Source of the DNA: Nakamurella panacisegetis
Lineage (GTDB): Bacteria; Actinomycetota; Actinomycetes; Mycobacteriales; Nakamurellaceae
Assembly: GCF_900104535.1 (NCBI RefSeq)
Contig: NZ_LT629710.1
Coordinates: forward strand, 3,100,001-3,164,000
Reading direction: 5' to 3'
DNA length: 64,000 nucleotides
Position 1 is the stretch's first letter, and each line of letters starts with the position of its first letter. The position numbers and the translations under genes were made by a program. The notes under the pieces are model-generated. The model had not been told where the DNA came from. It did no database searches and saw only the letters and a list, made by a program, of their open reading frames with translations. Positions 1 through 7,861 of the stretch are shown piece by piece.

Positions 1-1
1 C

Positions 2-115
2 CTCTCCTGGGTGGTGTCGAGCTTCTTCCTGCACCGGTCCTTCTCCTTCCACCGCTCCGAGGCCGACCAGTTGGCGGCCGGAGCGCATCCGAAACCGCCG
101 CGGAGGGCGACATGA
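2..115 (+). CDS. GtrA-like membrane protein, C-terminal end (partial)
   Basis: Only the last 37 codons are inside the window, in frame 2, ending at TGA 113-115. The peptide contains SSFFLHRSFSFHRSE, which resembles the last membrane segment of GtrA-family proteins (a hydrophobic stretch followed by a basic-aromatic motif). GtrA proteins are small four-helix membrane proteins thought to help move polyprenyl-phosphate-linked sugars across the membrane. The stop overlaps the next start (ATGA), so it is translationally coupled to the following glycosyltransferase, which supports a glycan role. The family call rests on a short tail only. Confidence 0.5.
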   Translation, partial: LSWVVSSFFLHRSFSFHRSEADQLAAGAHPKPPRRAT

Positions 116-966
116 ATCCCGGTGATCGTCTACCGCGCGTCTCGGTGGTCGTTCCGGCCTACAACAACGTGCGGCACATCGATGCGACCGTGCATTCGAT
201 CCTGTCGCAGACCTACACGGACTTCGAACTCATCCTGTCCGACCACTCCTCCACCGACGGCACCTGGGAGCGACTGCAGTCCTTCGCAGGCGATCCGCGG
301 GTCCGGTTGATGCGGGTTCCGACCGGCGGTGGAGCACCGGCCAACTGGAACGCGGTGACGGCGGCGGCCCGGGGTGAACTGCTCAAGCTGGTCTGCGGTG
401 ACGACCTTCTCTACCCGACCGGCCTGGCCGAGCAGGTAGCGGCGTTCGACGAGCACCCGGAGGCGGTGTTGGTCGCCGGTCAGCGCGACGTGGTCGACGA
501 AACAGGAGTTCCCGTGATCAGAGCCCGCGGGTTGCAGCACCTGCACGGCCTGATCCAGGGCCCGACGGCGATCCGTCGCACGGTCAGAGCCGGTACGAAC
601 GTGTTCGGCGAGCCGGCCTGCGTGCTGTTCCGCCGGACGGCGCTTCTGGCCGACGGGGGCTGGGATGCCCGCTCGCCCTATCTGATCGACCAGGCCACCT
701 GCGCCCGGGTTCTGCTGCGAGGGCCGATGGTCGCGATCCGCCGTTCCCTGGCCGGGTTCAGGATCAGCGCCCAGCAGTGGAGTGTCTCCCTGTCCAAGGA
801 GCAGTCCGAGCACGCCCGGATGTTCCACAAATTGATCAGGACCGAACATCCGGAGGTGCTCAGTCCGTGGGACGTGCGGCTCGGGGACGCCAGGGCCACG
901 TTGATGGCCTACAAGCGGCGAGCGGCCTACATCTGGCTGCGGCGGCGGATGGGGCACTCGGGCTGA
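112..966 (+). CDS. Family 2 glycosyltransferase
   Basis: This 284-residue protein has a GT-A fold start: VSVVVPAYNNVRHIDATVHS at residues 10-29, then a DHSSTDGT nucleotide-binding segment near 45, and GDDLLYPTGL near 96, where the DD is the expected metal-binding DxD-type site. There are no obvious membrane segments, so it is probably a cytoplasmic enzyme adding a sugar to a lipid- or glycan-linked acceptor. Donor and acceptor cannot be told from sequence. The ATG overlaps the stop of the GtrA-like gene by ATGA. Neighbouring genes (methyltransferase, GtrB-like transferase, epimerase, large membrane proteins) place it in a surface polysaccharide or glycolipid locus. Confidence 0.85.
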   Translation: MNPGDRLPRVSVVVPAYNNVRHIDATVHSILSQTYTDFELILSDHSSTDGTWERLQSFAGDPRVRLMRVPTGGGAPANWNAVTAAARGELLKLVCGDDLLYPTGLAEQVAAFDEHPEAVLVAGQRDVVDETGVPVIRARGLQHLHGLIQGPTAIRRTVRAGTNVFGEPACVLFRRTALLADGGWDARSPYLIDQATCARVLLRGPMVAIRRSLAGFRISAQQWSVSLSKEQSEHARMFHKLIRTEHPEVLSPWDVRLGDARATLMAYKRRAAYIWLRRRMGHSG

Positions 967-1034
967 GAACGAGGACATCCGCGCGATGCTCGGCATCGGT
1001 CTGCCGGTCGACGTCGGTCTGACAGACTGGACCG

Positions 1035-1682
1035 ATGACGCAACCTACGGCCGATGACTCGTCCGCCGCCGGGCCGGGCGGCTTCGGTGAGAAGACCGCG
1101 GGTGAGGCCTACGCGGAACGGCTCAACACCCTTCAGAGCAAGAAGTGGAAGAAGTGGCTCAACGTCCAGGCGCCGTACCGGGCGAATCTGCGCCGATACC
1201 GGCTCGGGCGCACGCTCGACGTTGGCTGCGGCAACGGACGCAATCTCGCGGCTCTGGGCGCCGGGTCCGTTGGCGTCGACCACAACCCTCACCTGGTCCG
1301 TGCGGCTCGTGAGATCGGCCTTGAGGCCTACACCTCGGACGAATTCTTCGCCGATCCGGCATTGTCGGCCGCCGGCGCGTTCGACGCGATCCTGGCGTCC
1401 CACCTGATCGAGCATCTGCGGTACGACGAGGCGGTCGAGGTGATGCGTTCCTACCTGCCGTGTGTGCGGCCGGGCGGTCGCGTACTGCTGATCACTCCCC
1501 AGGAGCGCGGGCACGCGTCGGATCCGACCCACGTCGCGTTCTCCGATTTCGCGGTCCTTCGGCGCCTGGCCGTCGAACTCGGGCTGCAGCCGGTCCGCAG
1601 CCGCTCGTTCCCGTTTCCGCGAGCGCTCGGAAAGGTGTTCATCTACAACGAGTTCAACGTCGAAGCGATCGTCCCGGCCTGA
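1035..1682 (+). CDS. SAM-dependent class I methyltransferase
   Basis: This 215-residue protein has the SAM-binding signature LDVGCGNGRNLAALG near residue 61, followed by the acidic strand end VGVDHN near 79. The later SHLIEHLRYDEAVE segment is typical of the methyltransferase 11/23 group. No membrane segments are seen. The substrate is unknown; its place beside glycosyltransferases suggests methylation of a sugar or lipid, but this is inference. It starts at ATG 1035, about 70 bases after the preceding gene, and converges on the minus-strand membrane-protein operon, whose last gene ends 12 bases away. Confidence 0.85.
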   Translation: MTQPTADDSSAAGPGGFGEKTAGEAYAERLNTLQSKKWKKWLNVQAPYRANLRRYRLGRTLDVGCGNGRNLAALGAGSVGVDHNPHLVRAAREIGLEAYTSDEFFADPALSAAGAFDAILASHLIEHLRYDEAVEVMRSYLPCVRPGGRVLLITPQERGHASDPTHVAFSDFAVLRRLAVELGLQPVRSRSFPFPRALGKVFIYNEFNVEAIVPA

Positions 1683-1694
1683 TCGGCGATCGGA

Positions 1695-3692
1695 TCAGGA
1701 CGCCGCACCGACGATGCGGGCCGCGGCCCGCGCCCGCTCAGTGGGGCTCATCTCGGTGGCCACCTCGGTGAGTTGCCGGCTCAACGAGTAGTAGGCCCAC
1801 TCCTGGTTCGTACTGACCAGCAACGGCGCACCCAGCTGGCTTTGGAGCTTGGCCTCGAGCGCACTCCCGTTGTCGGCGGTCATGTCCCGGTCGACCAGAA
1901 TGCCGACGAACCCGGCGATGGCCAGATTCCGGACCATGGTCGCGACCGGCTGCTTGACGACCGCCGCCGGCCAGTTGGTCTGCGGACGTCCTTTGATACC
2001 GCCCCCGGACCAGCGCAGCGTGGTCGAGTGGAGCCATGGGCGCAGCGAGTCGCTGTCGACGCTCGAGACGCCGATCCGCCCCCCCTCCGGAAACGCGACG
2101 TACGGATCCTGGAACACCATCGAGCCGGACGGGATCATAGTCTGCAGGGTTCGCACGAACTGATCGTCGCTGGCGTAGGTGTCGCTGTTGTATACGTGGG
2201 CCGAGAGCAGCGACTGGTCGGCGACCCCCAGCACCAGGATGACCGTGGCCACCGCCGGGAGGCTGCGCCCGGCGCGGGCGAACCACCGGCGTGCGGCGTG
2301 CGGCGTGGCGGTGGCCGGCCGAGCGCGATAGCGGTGGACGGCGCCTTCGACGACCAGTCCGAGGCCGGCCAGCGCCATCAACGCGATGAAGATGGAAATC
2401 CGGTTCCACCCCCGGATGGACGGCGTCAGGAACGAGATGAGTGTGCCGAACCCGCCGACTGAGCCGGCCAGGAACGCGAACCAGGTGAGGGCGGAGAGGA
2501 AGCCGAAGGTCTGGCGCCGTCGGGCTGCTTCCGGATCGACCTCCGCCGGACGATTCCGGCGTAGCAGGACGACGAAGATGGCGCCGAGCAGCAGCAGGAA
2601 CCCGATGGCGGCCATCGTGCCGAGAGCGGTCCGCTCGCCGCCGAACGGGCTCGACGTCTCGTACGCCGTCCGGAGCCGGCCCAGGGCGCGGATGGGATAG
2701 CTGAATGCGGGGAGGATCAGGGACAGGAACTTTGCCGCGTAGATCTCGGCGTCGCGATGGTGACGGACGAAGGCAGCCGAATTGGATCCGTTGGCCCGCT
2801 CGTACAGCACGTCGTCGACCATGGCGCCGACGAAGACGACTCCGAGCACGAGCCCGGCCATCACCACGCCGCCGAAGCGCCGCCAGTCCCACGTCCGCAG
2901 GAGGGCGAGAATCCCGGCCGGGACCATCAGGATGCCGCAGAACACGCCGTAGTAGGCGCCGTCGAGAGTGACCAGGGCCACCGCCAGTACGGTGCCGGCT
3001 CCGCGGCCCGAGGCTAGTGCGATTGTGCCCCGGAGCGGGGCCGGCAGGGCCTGGATCGGGCCGGGCAGCCGGGCGCGCCGGCCCCACAGCGGCTCGCCGC
3101 GGATCACGGCGAGCACGATCGTCAGGCCGAGCGGAACCGCCCAGTACTCACCGAGGAAGTAGTGGGACTGGCCACGGATGAAGTGATACGGCGTCGTCGC
3201 GTACAGGACGGACAGCACGAGCGACACGACCCGCGACAGACCGCAGCGCCGGAGGAAGAGCACGGCGGTGACGGCCGCCAGCGGGAACCCGAGCAAGTAG
3301 TAGAAATTGAACACGAACACCCAGTTGGTCGAGAGCAGCCCCAGCAGTTTGATCATGAACGGCTGGAGCTGGTCCGAGAACGGGAAGTCGTGCAGGTGCT
3401 GGCCGTAGGGTGCGCCGAGATCGGGTTGGTATTCGTACCAGCCGGTCTGCAGAACGGTCTTGAAGTACATGGCGGAGGAAATCGCGTCGCCGGCATAGGT
3501 GAACGGGCTCGCCGTCAGGCTGGCCCGCCACAACCGGGTCATGACGACCACTGCGGCGCTGGTCAGGACCGCACTGCCGACGTACAACCAGATTTCGAGT
3601 TCGTACCACGGCCGGATGGACCGCCCGGGCCGGCGCTCATCCGGGGGACCGCCGGTGGCCGGCCCGGCGGTACTCACGATGTCGGTACTCAC
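1695..3692 (-). CDS. Large polytopic membrane protein, GT-C-like, paralogue 1
   Basis: This 665-residue protein has about ten hydrophobic segments between residues 30 and 470 and a soluble C-terminal third. It resembles GT-C-type glycosyltransferases in layout: a first helix, a long outside loop (DLGAPYGQHLHDFPFSDQ near residue 110), then FNFYYLLGFPLAAVTAVLFL and YHFIRGQSHYF. The adjacent upstream gene encodes a clear paralogue with the same PYGQH, YLLGF and YHF.GQ motifs and the same tail (RWSGGGI.GRPQ.NWP, then GI.VDRD, then YYSL). GTG 3692 overlaps the preceding stop as GTGA. I infer a polyprenol-dependent sugar transferase or related glycan-assembly membrane enzyme; the exact function is not recognisable. 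Confidence 0.6.
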   Translation of the reverse strand: MSTDIVSTAGPATGGPPDERRPGRSIRPWYELEIWLYVGSAVLTSAAVVVMTRLWRASLTASPFTYAGDAISSAMYFKTVLQTGWYEYQPDLGAPYGQHLHDFPFSDQLQPFMIKLLGLLSTNWVFVFNFYYLLGFPLAAVTAVLFLRRCGLSRVVSLVLSVLYATTPYHFIRGQSHYFLGEYWAVPLGLTIVLAVIRGEPLWGRRARLPGPIQALPAPLRGTIALASGRGAGTVLAVALVTLDGAYYGVFCGILMVPAGILALLRTWDWRRFGGVVMAGLVLGVVFVGAMVDDVLYERANGSNSAAFVRHHRDAEIYAAKFLSLILPAFSYPIRALGRLRTAYETSSPFGGERTALGTMAAIGFLLLLGAIFVVLLRRNRPAEVDPEAARRRQTFGFLSALTWFAFLAGSVGGFGTLISFLTPSIRGWNRISIFIALMALAGLGLVVEGAVHRYRARPATATPHAARRWFARAGRSLPAVATVILVLGVADQSLLSAHVYNSDTYASDDQFVRTLQTMIPSGSMVFQDPYVAFPEGGRIGVSSVDSDSLRPWLHSTTLRWSGGGIKGRPQTNWPAAVVKQPVATMVRNLAIAGFVGILVDRDMTADNGSALEAKLQSQLGAPLLVSTNQEWAYYSLSRQLTEVATEMSPTERARAAARIVGAAS

Positions 3693-5647
3693 GGTTGCTG
3701 CTCCCCGGTGATGGCGGTGGCGATGGCGGCCCGCTGCGCGGCGGTGGTGTCAGCCCTCAGCGCGCGGGCCGCGCGGGCCAGGGAGTAATAGACGTAGTTG
3801 AGGTCCCGGCTGACCAGGGCCGGGCGGCCGAGTTGCGCGGCGAGAGTCCGTTCCCATTGACGCCCGTGATCGGTGGTCGCCGCACGGTCCACGGTGATAC
3901 CGGCAAAGCCGATGGCGGCCAGATCACGGACCATCTCGGCCGGTGGCAACGCGGTCACCGTTGACGGCCAGTCGGCCTGCGGGCGACCGGTGATGCCGCC
4001 ACCGGACCAGCGCAGGCCCGAGGAGCTCAGCCACAGACGCAACTGGCTCCCGGTGTTCACGGCCGCGGTCAGGTGCGGGGCATCGGCGGTCGGGAAGGTC
4101 TGGGCCGGTATCTGGAAAATGGCCGCGTCGGCCGGGACCCTGGCTGCGATTCCGGCCACGAAGGCCCGGTCCGACGTGGTGACCGCCAGGTTGCTCCGGT
4201 AGGCCGGTATCGCTCCGGACAGGCCCTGGTCCCAGATGCCGAACAAGAGCACGGCCACGGCCACCATTGGTGTCACCCCGGCCAGGAGGGCCGGGCGCCG
4301 GGCGCCGGCTGAGCGATCTCGCAGAGCGCAGGACAGACGGTCGGCCACGGCTTCGACGGCCAGCGCGGCGGCGGCCAACGCGAGCACGGCGATGAAGATC
4401 GCCATGTTGTCCCATCCGGCGAAATGACCGGCGAAGCGGGAGATCAGCGAGCCGAGCCCGCCGATCATGGACAGCGCGAACGCGGTGATGACCAATGCCG
4501 CCAGCTGGCCCAGGGTGCGGCGACGCCGGACCTGGGCCGGCGTTGGGTCGGCCGGGCGGCGCAGGCCGGTCAGCGCGGTCAGCCCGAGCAGCAGCAGCAA
4601 GGCAAACCCGGCGGCACCGATCAGGCCGAGCGCCGGGGTGTTGCCCGGATCTGGGTAGTGCAGGTCGTAGAGCCTGCGCCATTTGGCGAAGTAGGCGATC
4701 GGGTGGCCCGGAGAAGGGAAGACCAGGGAGGCGAACTTCAGTTCGGAGTACTCGGTGCTGACGTTGTGTACCAGAGCGACGACCGGTTCCGATACGGCCG
4801 GGCGCAGCAGGTGCGGGAGCGAGTCGCCGAGCACCACCAGGACCAGCACTGCTTCGGCGGCGACCAGGCCCAGCAGACGGGCCGCACTGAACCGGCGCAC
4901 CAGGCCGAAGATCCCGGCTGCGGCCAGGAGCAACCCGGTGAACAGCGCGTAGGTCAACCCATCCAGGGCGATCAGCAGCAACACCGAAACGGTGGCCGCG
5001 CCGCGACCGAGCAGGGCTCGGCCGAGCCGAGCCGAACCCGGACGCAGCCCCCAGAGCGATTCACCCCGAGCCACCCACAGGATCAACACCATGGCCAGCG
5101 GGACGCAGAAGTAGGCCGAGAGCCAGATCTGGTCCTGGCCTTGCAGGAAGTGATAGGGCGCAACGGCCAGCAGCACGGACGCGACGACCGTCATCCACCG
5201 GCCCAGGCCAACGGCCCGGAAGAAGCAGACCGCGGTCAGGGCGCAGAGGAGGAACCCGAGCAGGTAGAACACGTTGAACGCGACAGCCCAGTCGGGAGTG
5301 ACGGCGGTCAGCAGGCGGGCCAACAGGACGTTCAGCGTGCCCGGGGTCGCCAGATCCACATTGTGCTGGCCGTACGGGATACCCAGCTCGCTCTGGTTGG
5401 AGTACCAGCCGGTCGCGGCGATGGTCTTGAACAGCCCGGCATTGACCGCCGCGTTACCCGACGAGAAGAACGGCACCTTCAGATCGGCCTGCCACAGCCG
5501 CATCATCCAGGTGACACAACCGGCTGTGAGCAGGGCGCTGTAGAGGTACAGCGGCCAGGCGCGGCGGGCGATGGGCCGGGTGGGCGCGACCTCGGCCGTC
5601 TGGCTCGGGCCGGTCTCGGTCTCGACCTCGGCCGGGGCGCCGTTCAC
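3689..5647 (-). CDS. Large polytopic membrane protein, GT-C-like, paralogue 2
   Basis: This 652-residue tandem paralogue of the downstream gene shares ELGIPYGQHNVDL near residue 100, FNVFYLLGFLLCALTAVCFF, YHFLQGQDQIW and the C-terminal LRWSGGGITGRPQADWP and YVYYSLAR motifs. About ten membrane helices are followed by a roughly 180-residue soluble domain. It starts at GTG 5647, 115 bases after the epimerase stop. The pair looks like a duplication that has diverged, suggesting two related glycan-assembly steps. The fold assignment comes from general topology, not from a recognised catalytic signature. Confidence 0.6.
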   Translation of the reverse strand: MNGAPAEVETETGPSQTAEVAPTRPIARRAWPLYLYSALLTAGCVTWMMRLWQADLKVPFFSSGNAAVNAGLFKTIAATGWYSNQSELGIPYGQHNVDLATPGTLNVLLARLLTAVTPDWAVAFNVFYLLGFLLCALTAVCFFRAVGLGRWMTVVASVLLAVAPYHFLQGQDQIWLSAYFCVPLAMVLILWVARGESLWGLRPGSARLGRALLGRGAATVSVLLLIALDGLTYALFTGLLLAAAGIFGLVRRFSAARLLGLVAAEAVLVLVVLGDSLPHLLRPAVSEPVVALVHNVSTEYSELKFASLVFPSPGHPIAYFAKWRRLYDLHYPDPGNTPALGLIGAAGFALLLLLGLTALTGLRRPADPTPAQVRRRRTLGQLAALVITAFALSMIGGLGSLISRFAGHFAGWDNMAIFIAVLALAAAALAVEAVADRLSCALRDRSAGARRPALLAGVTPMVAVAVLLFGIWDQGLSGAIPAYRSNLAVTTSDRAFVAGIAARVPADAAIFQIPAQTFPTADAPHLTAAVNTGSQLRLWLSSSGLRWSGGGITGRPQADWPSTVTALPPAEMVRDLAAIGFAGITVDRAATTDHGRQWERTLAAQLGRPALVSRDLNYVYYSLARAARALRADTTAAQRAAIATAITGEQQP

Positions 5648-5762
5648 GTCGTACCCCGTTCCCAGATCGGCGGCGCCGAAGGGATCGGCGCCGTATCGCT
5701 ACCCGCGAGCTGCATGCTCGTCGGCTCCGTGCGATCGTGACGTGGACAGCGTTGGTTCCCTG

Positions 5763-6773
5763 TCAAGCGATCGGACGGGGGCGATCGGGGGACGGATCCC
5801 GGTGGGGGCGCTGGATCGAGCGTTGGATCGCGGCGGTGGTCGCCGCGATCCCGGCCGGCAACGGCATCAGGGTGCGGTGATCGATCTCGGGCCAGACGAA
5901 CGATCGCAGACGTAGGTCGAGCACCTGGAATCGGGCCTGCGCCGAGGTACCGAGAATCAGCAATGGCGGACGTTTGAACACCTGACGGCAGGCCGCGACC
6001 AGGGTGGCGATCGTGGTGCCGTGCTGCGACGCGAGGATCTTCAGCACCACCTCGCCCGCCTGCCGTCCCGGCGTCGTCACGTCCAGCATGTCGGCGATCA
6101 TGTCGGCACAGTCGTCGACGAAGAGGTAGTCCCGGATGGTGTCGAGCGAGACGTAGACGGAGATCGGTCGCCGGGTGAGGTGGCTCCGGCACAAGGCCGA
6201 GATCAGTCCCTGCCCTTTCGACAGATTCTGGCCGGGGCCGTAGAGATTGGCGATGCGGCCGATCTGCACCTGGTTCCCGGTGGCCTCGGCGTACCTGGTC
6301 ACGGCGAGTTCCGCGGCCAGTTTCGCCTCGCCGTACGGCGAGATCGGGTTGACCGGATCCAGCTCGGAGAACGCGTGTCCGTCGGACGGGGTGCCGGCGT
6401 ACAGGCCGCCGGCCGACGAGGCCAGGAAGAATGTCCCGGGTCCGAGATCGGCCGCCCGCTCGGTCATGCGGTCGAGGAACGAGGTCAGCGTACGGATCTC
6501 CTGCTGCAATGCCTGGGCCGACGAGCCCGTCACTCCCGCGCCGGCGCACCACACCACCCGCCACGGCCCCCCGGCCCGTTCCAGGTGCGCCGACAGCTGG
6601 GCGAGGCCGGCGAGAAGATCGGCTCCGGCTCGCTCTCCGGACCAGCCGACCCGTTGGCGCAGGACGGTCCCACCGTCGGATCGCAGTCGAGCGCACAGCG
6701 CCGACCCGAGCAACCCACCGGCGCCGACGACCCAGGTCACGGGAGACGACGTGGGGACAACGGCCAACGTCAC
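5763..6773 (-). CDS. NAD-dependent epimerase/dehydratase (SDR family)
   Basis: This 336-residue extended SDR-type sugar-nucleotide enzyme has the Rossmann motif VVGAGGLLGSALCARL near residue 15. SSAGGLYAG near 117 is followed by the active-site type SPYGEAKLAAE near 146, which has the YxxxK pair with the serine upstream. The product may be a modified sugar nucleotide for the neighbouring glycosyltransferases. Its GTG start overlaps the stop of the GT2 gene upstream (GTGA), so it is co-translated with it. Which sugar is epimerised, dehydrated or reduced cannot be told from the sequence. Confidence 0.85.
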   Translation of the reverse strand: MTLAVVPTSSPVTWVVGAGGLLGSALCARLRSDGGTVLRQRVGWSGERAGADLLAGLAQLSAHLERAGGPWRVVWCAGAGVTGSSAQALQQEIRTLTSFLDRMTERAADLGPGTFFLASSAGGLYAGTPSDGHAFSELDPVNPISPYGEAKLAAELAVTRYAEATGNQVQIGRIANLYGPGQNLSKGQGLISALCRSHLTRRPISVYVSLDTIRDYLFVDDCADMIADMLDVTTPGRQAGEVVLKILASQHGTTIATLVAACRQVFKRPPLLILGTSAQARFQVLDLRLRSFVWPEIDHRTLMPLPAGIAATTAAIQRSIQRPHRDPSPDRPRPIA

Positions 6774-7852
6774 GACCCGACCCGGGGCGACTTCTCTGCT
6801 GTCGCGTGCGGTACCTGGTTCGGGCTCGGCTGCAGATCGAATGCGGCCGGCCGGCCGAGCGGGCCCCGCTCGGGGTCACTCACGATGAGGTACAGCGGGC
6901 GTCCCATGGCCATCTTGACCGCTACGCCGATGTACTCGGCAATCACACCGAGGGAGAACAGGATCGCACCTGAACACAGCAGCAGCACGACCATCAGCGA
7001 GGGCCAGCCCTGCGGGGTGTCGACGTGCCAGAACACCGAGGCGACGATGAAATACAGCGCCAGGCACGCCCCGCCGATGGCCACGACCGCGCCGAGCAGG
7101 CTGACCATCCGCAGAGCCCTGGTCCCGCTGGAGAGCACCATCCGCCAGAAGTGGGAGAACAGAGACCGGGCCGAATAACCGGAGGGCCGTTCGCCCTCCG
7201 CCCGGAGGACGATCGGCCCGGTGATCACCTTGCGGGCGACCCAGCCCAGGGCGACATCGAGGTAGACCCCGGTGCCCGCGTACGCGGCGACGCTGCGGCC
7301 GACCTCGCCGAGGACCAGCCGGTAACTCTGGAACACCGTGGCGTCGGTGTCGGAGCTGGCCAGGCGTAGAAGTTGCTTCGACACGCGGGAGGCGAGGTTC
7401 CGTCGGAATCCGTGGGGGGCCGCGTTGGTGGGTCGGCCGTAGACCACGTCCGCCTTTTCCCGCATGGCGATGTCGAGGAGATTCGGAATCTCGGACGGGT
7501 TGTGCTGTCCGTCTTCGTCGATGGTGACGATCCAGTCACCTCCGGACGAGGCCATGCCGGCCAGGGTGGCCGGATGTTGCCCGAAGTTACGGCTCAGCCA
7601 CACCGGACGGACGAAGGGGAACTGGTCGGCCAGAGCCCGTATGACGGTGGCCGAGTCGTCCGGCCCGTTGTCGTTCACCAGCAGAACTTCATCGATACGT
7701 ATCAAGTGGCCGGCCGGCGTGACGAATTCGTCAGTGAGGGCCGCTATTTCTTCCATCAAAGGACGGAGGGTGATCTCACCCTGATAGACAGGAATGACAA
7801 TCGAAATGGAATGCCGTCGCCGCACGTCGTCGTTCTGGCCGGTCGGATTCAC
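6770..7852 (-). CDS. Polyprenyl-phosphate sugar transferase (GtrB/DPM-like GT2)
   Basis: This 360-residue protein has an N-terminal GT-A domain: ISIVIPVYQGEITLRPLMEE near residue 16, LLVNDNGPDDS near 57, and VTIDEDGQHNPSEI near 109 with the D.D.Q.. metal site typical of dolichol-phosphate mannosyltransferase and GtrB. Two hydrophobic helices near residues 250-310 anchor it. Such enzymes move a sugar from a nucleotide donor to a polyprenyl phosphate on the inner membrane face. The large GT-C-like proteins encoded alongside would be natural users of that lipid-linked sugar. The GTG start lies 9 bases after the stop of the gene upstream. Confidence 0.85.
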   Translation of the reverse strand: MNPTGQNDDVRRRHSISIVIPVYQGEITLRPLMEEIAALTDEFVTPAGHLIRIDEVLLVNDNGPDDSATVIRALADQFPFVRPVWLSRNFGQHPATLAGMASSGGDWIVTIDEDGQHNPSEIPNLLDIAMREKADVVYGRPTNAAPHGFRRNLASRVSKQLLRLASSDTDATVFQSYRLVLGEVGRSVAAYAGTGVYLDVALGWVARKVITGPIVLRAEGERPSGYSARSLFSHFWRMVLSSGTRALRMVSLLGAVVAIGGACLALYFIVASVFWHVDTPQGWPSLMVVLLLCSGAILFSLGVIAEYIGVAVKMAMGRPLYLIVSDPERGPLGRPAAFDLQPSPNQVPHATAEKSPRVGS

Positions 7853-7861
7853 AGGCAGATC

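Noticed and set aside
5644-6879. 411-codon minus frame overlapping the epimerase
   Set aside because: The product is arginine-rich with no motif, while the epimerase frame has full SDR motifs.
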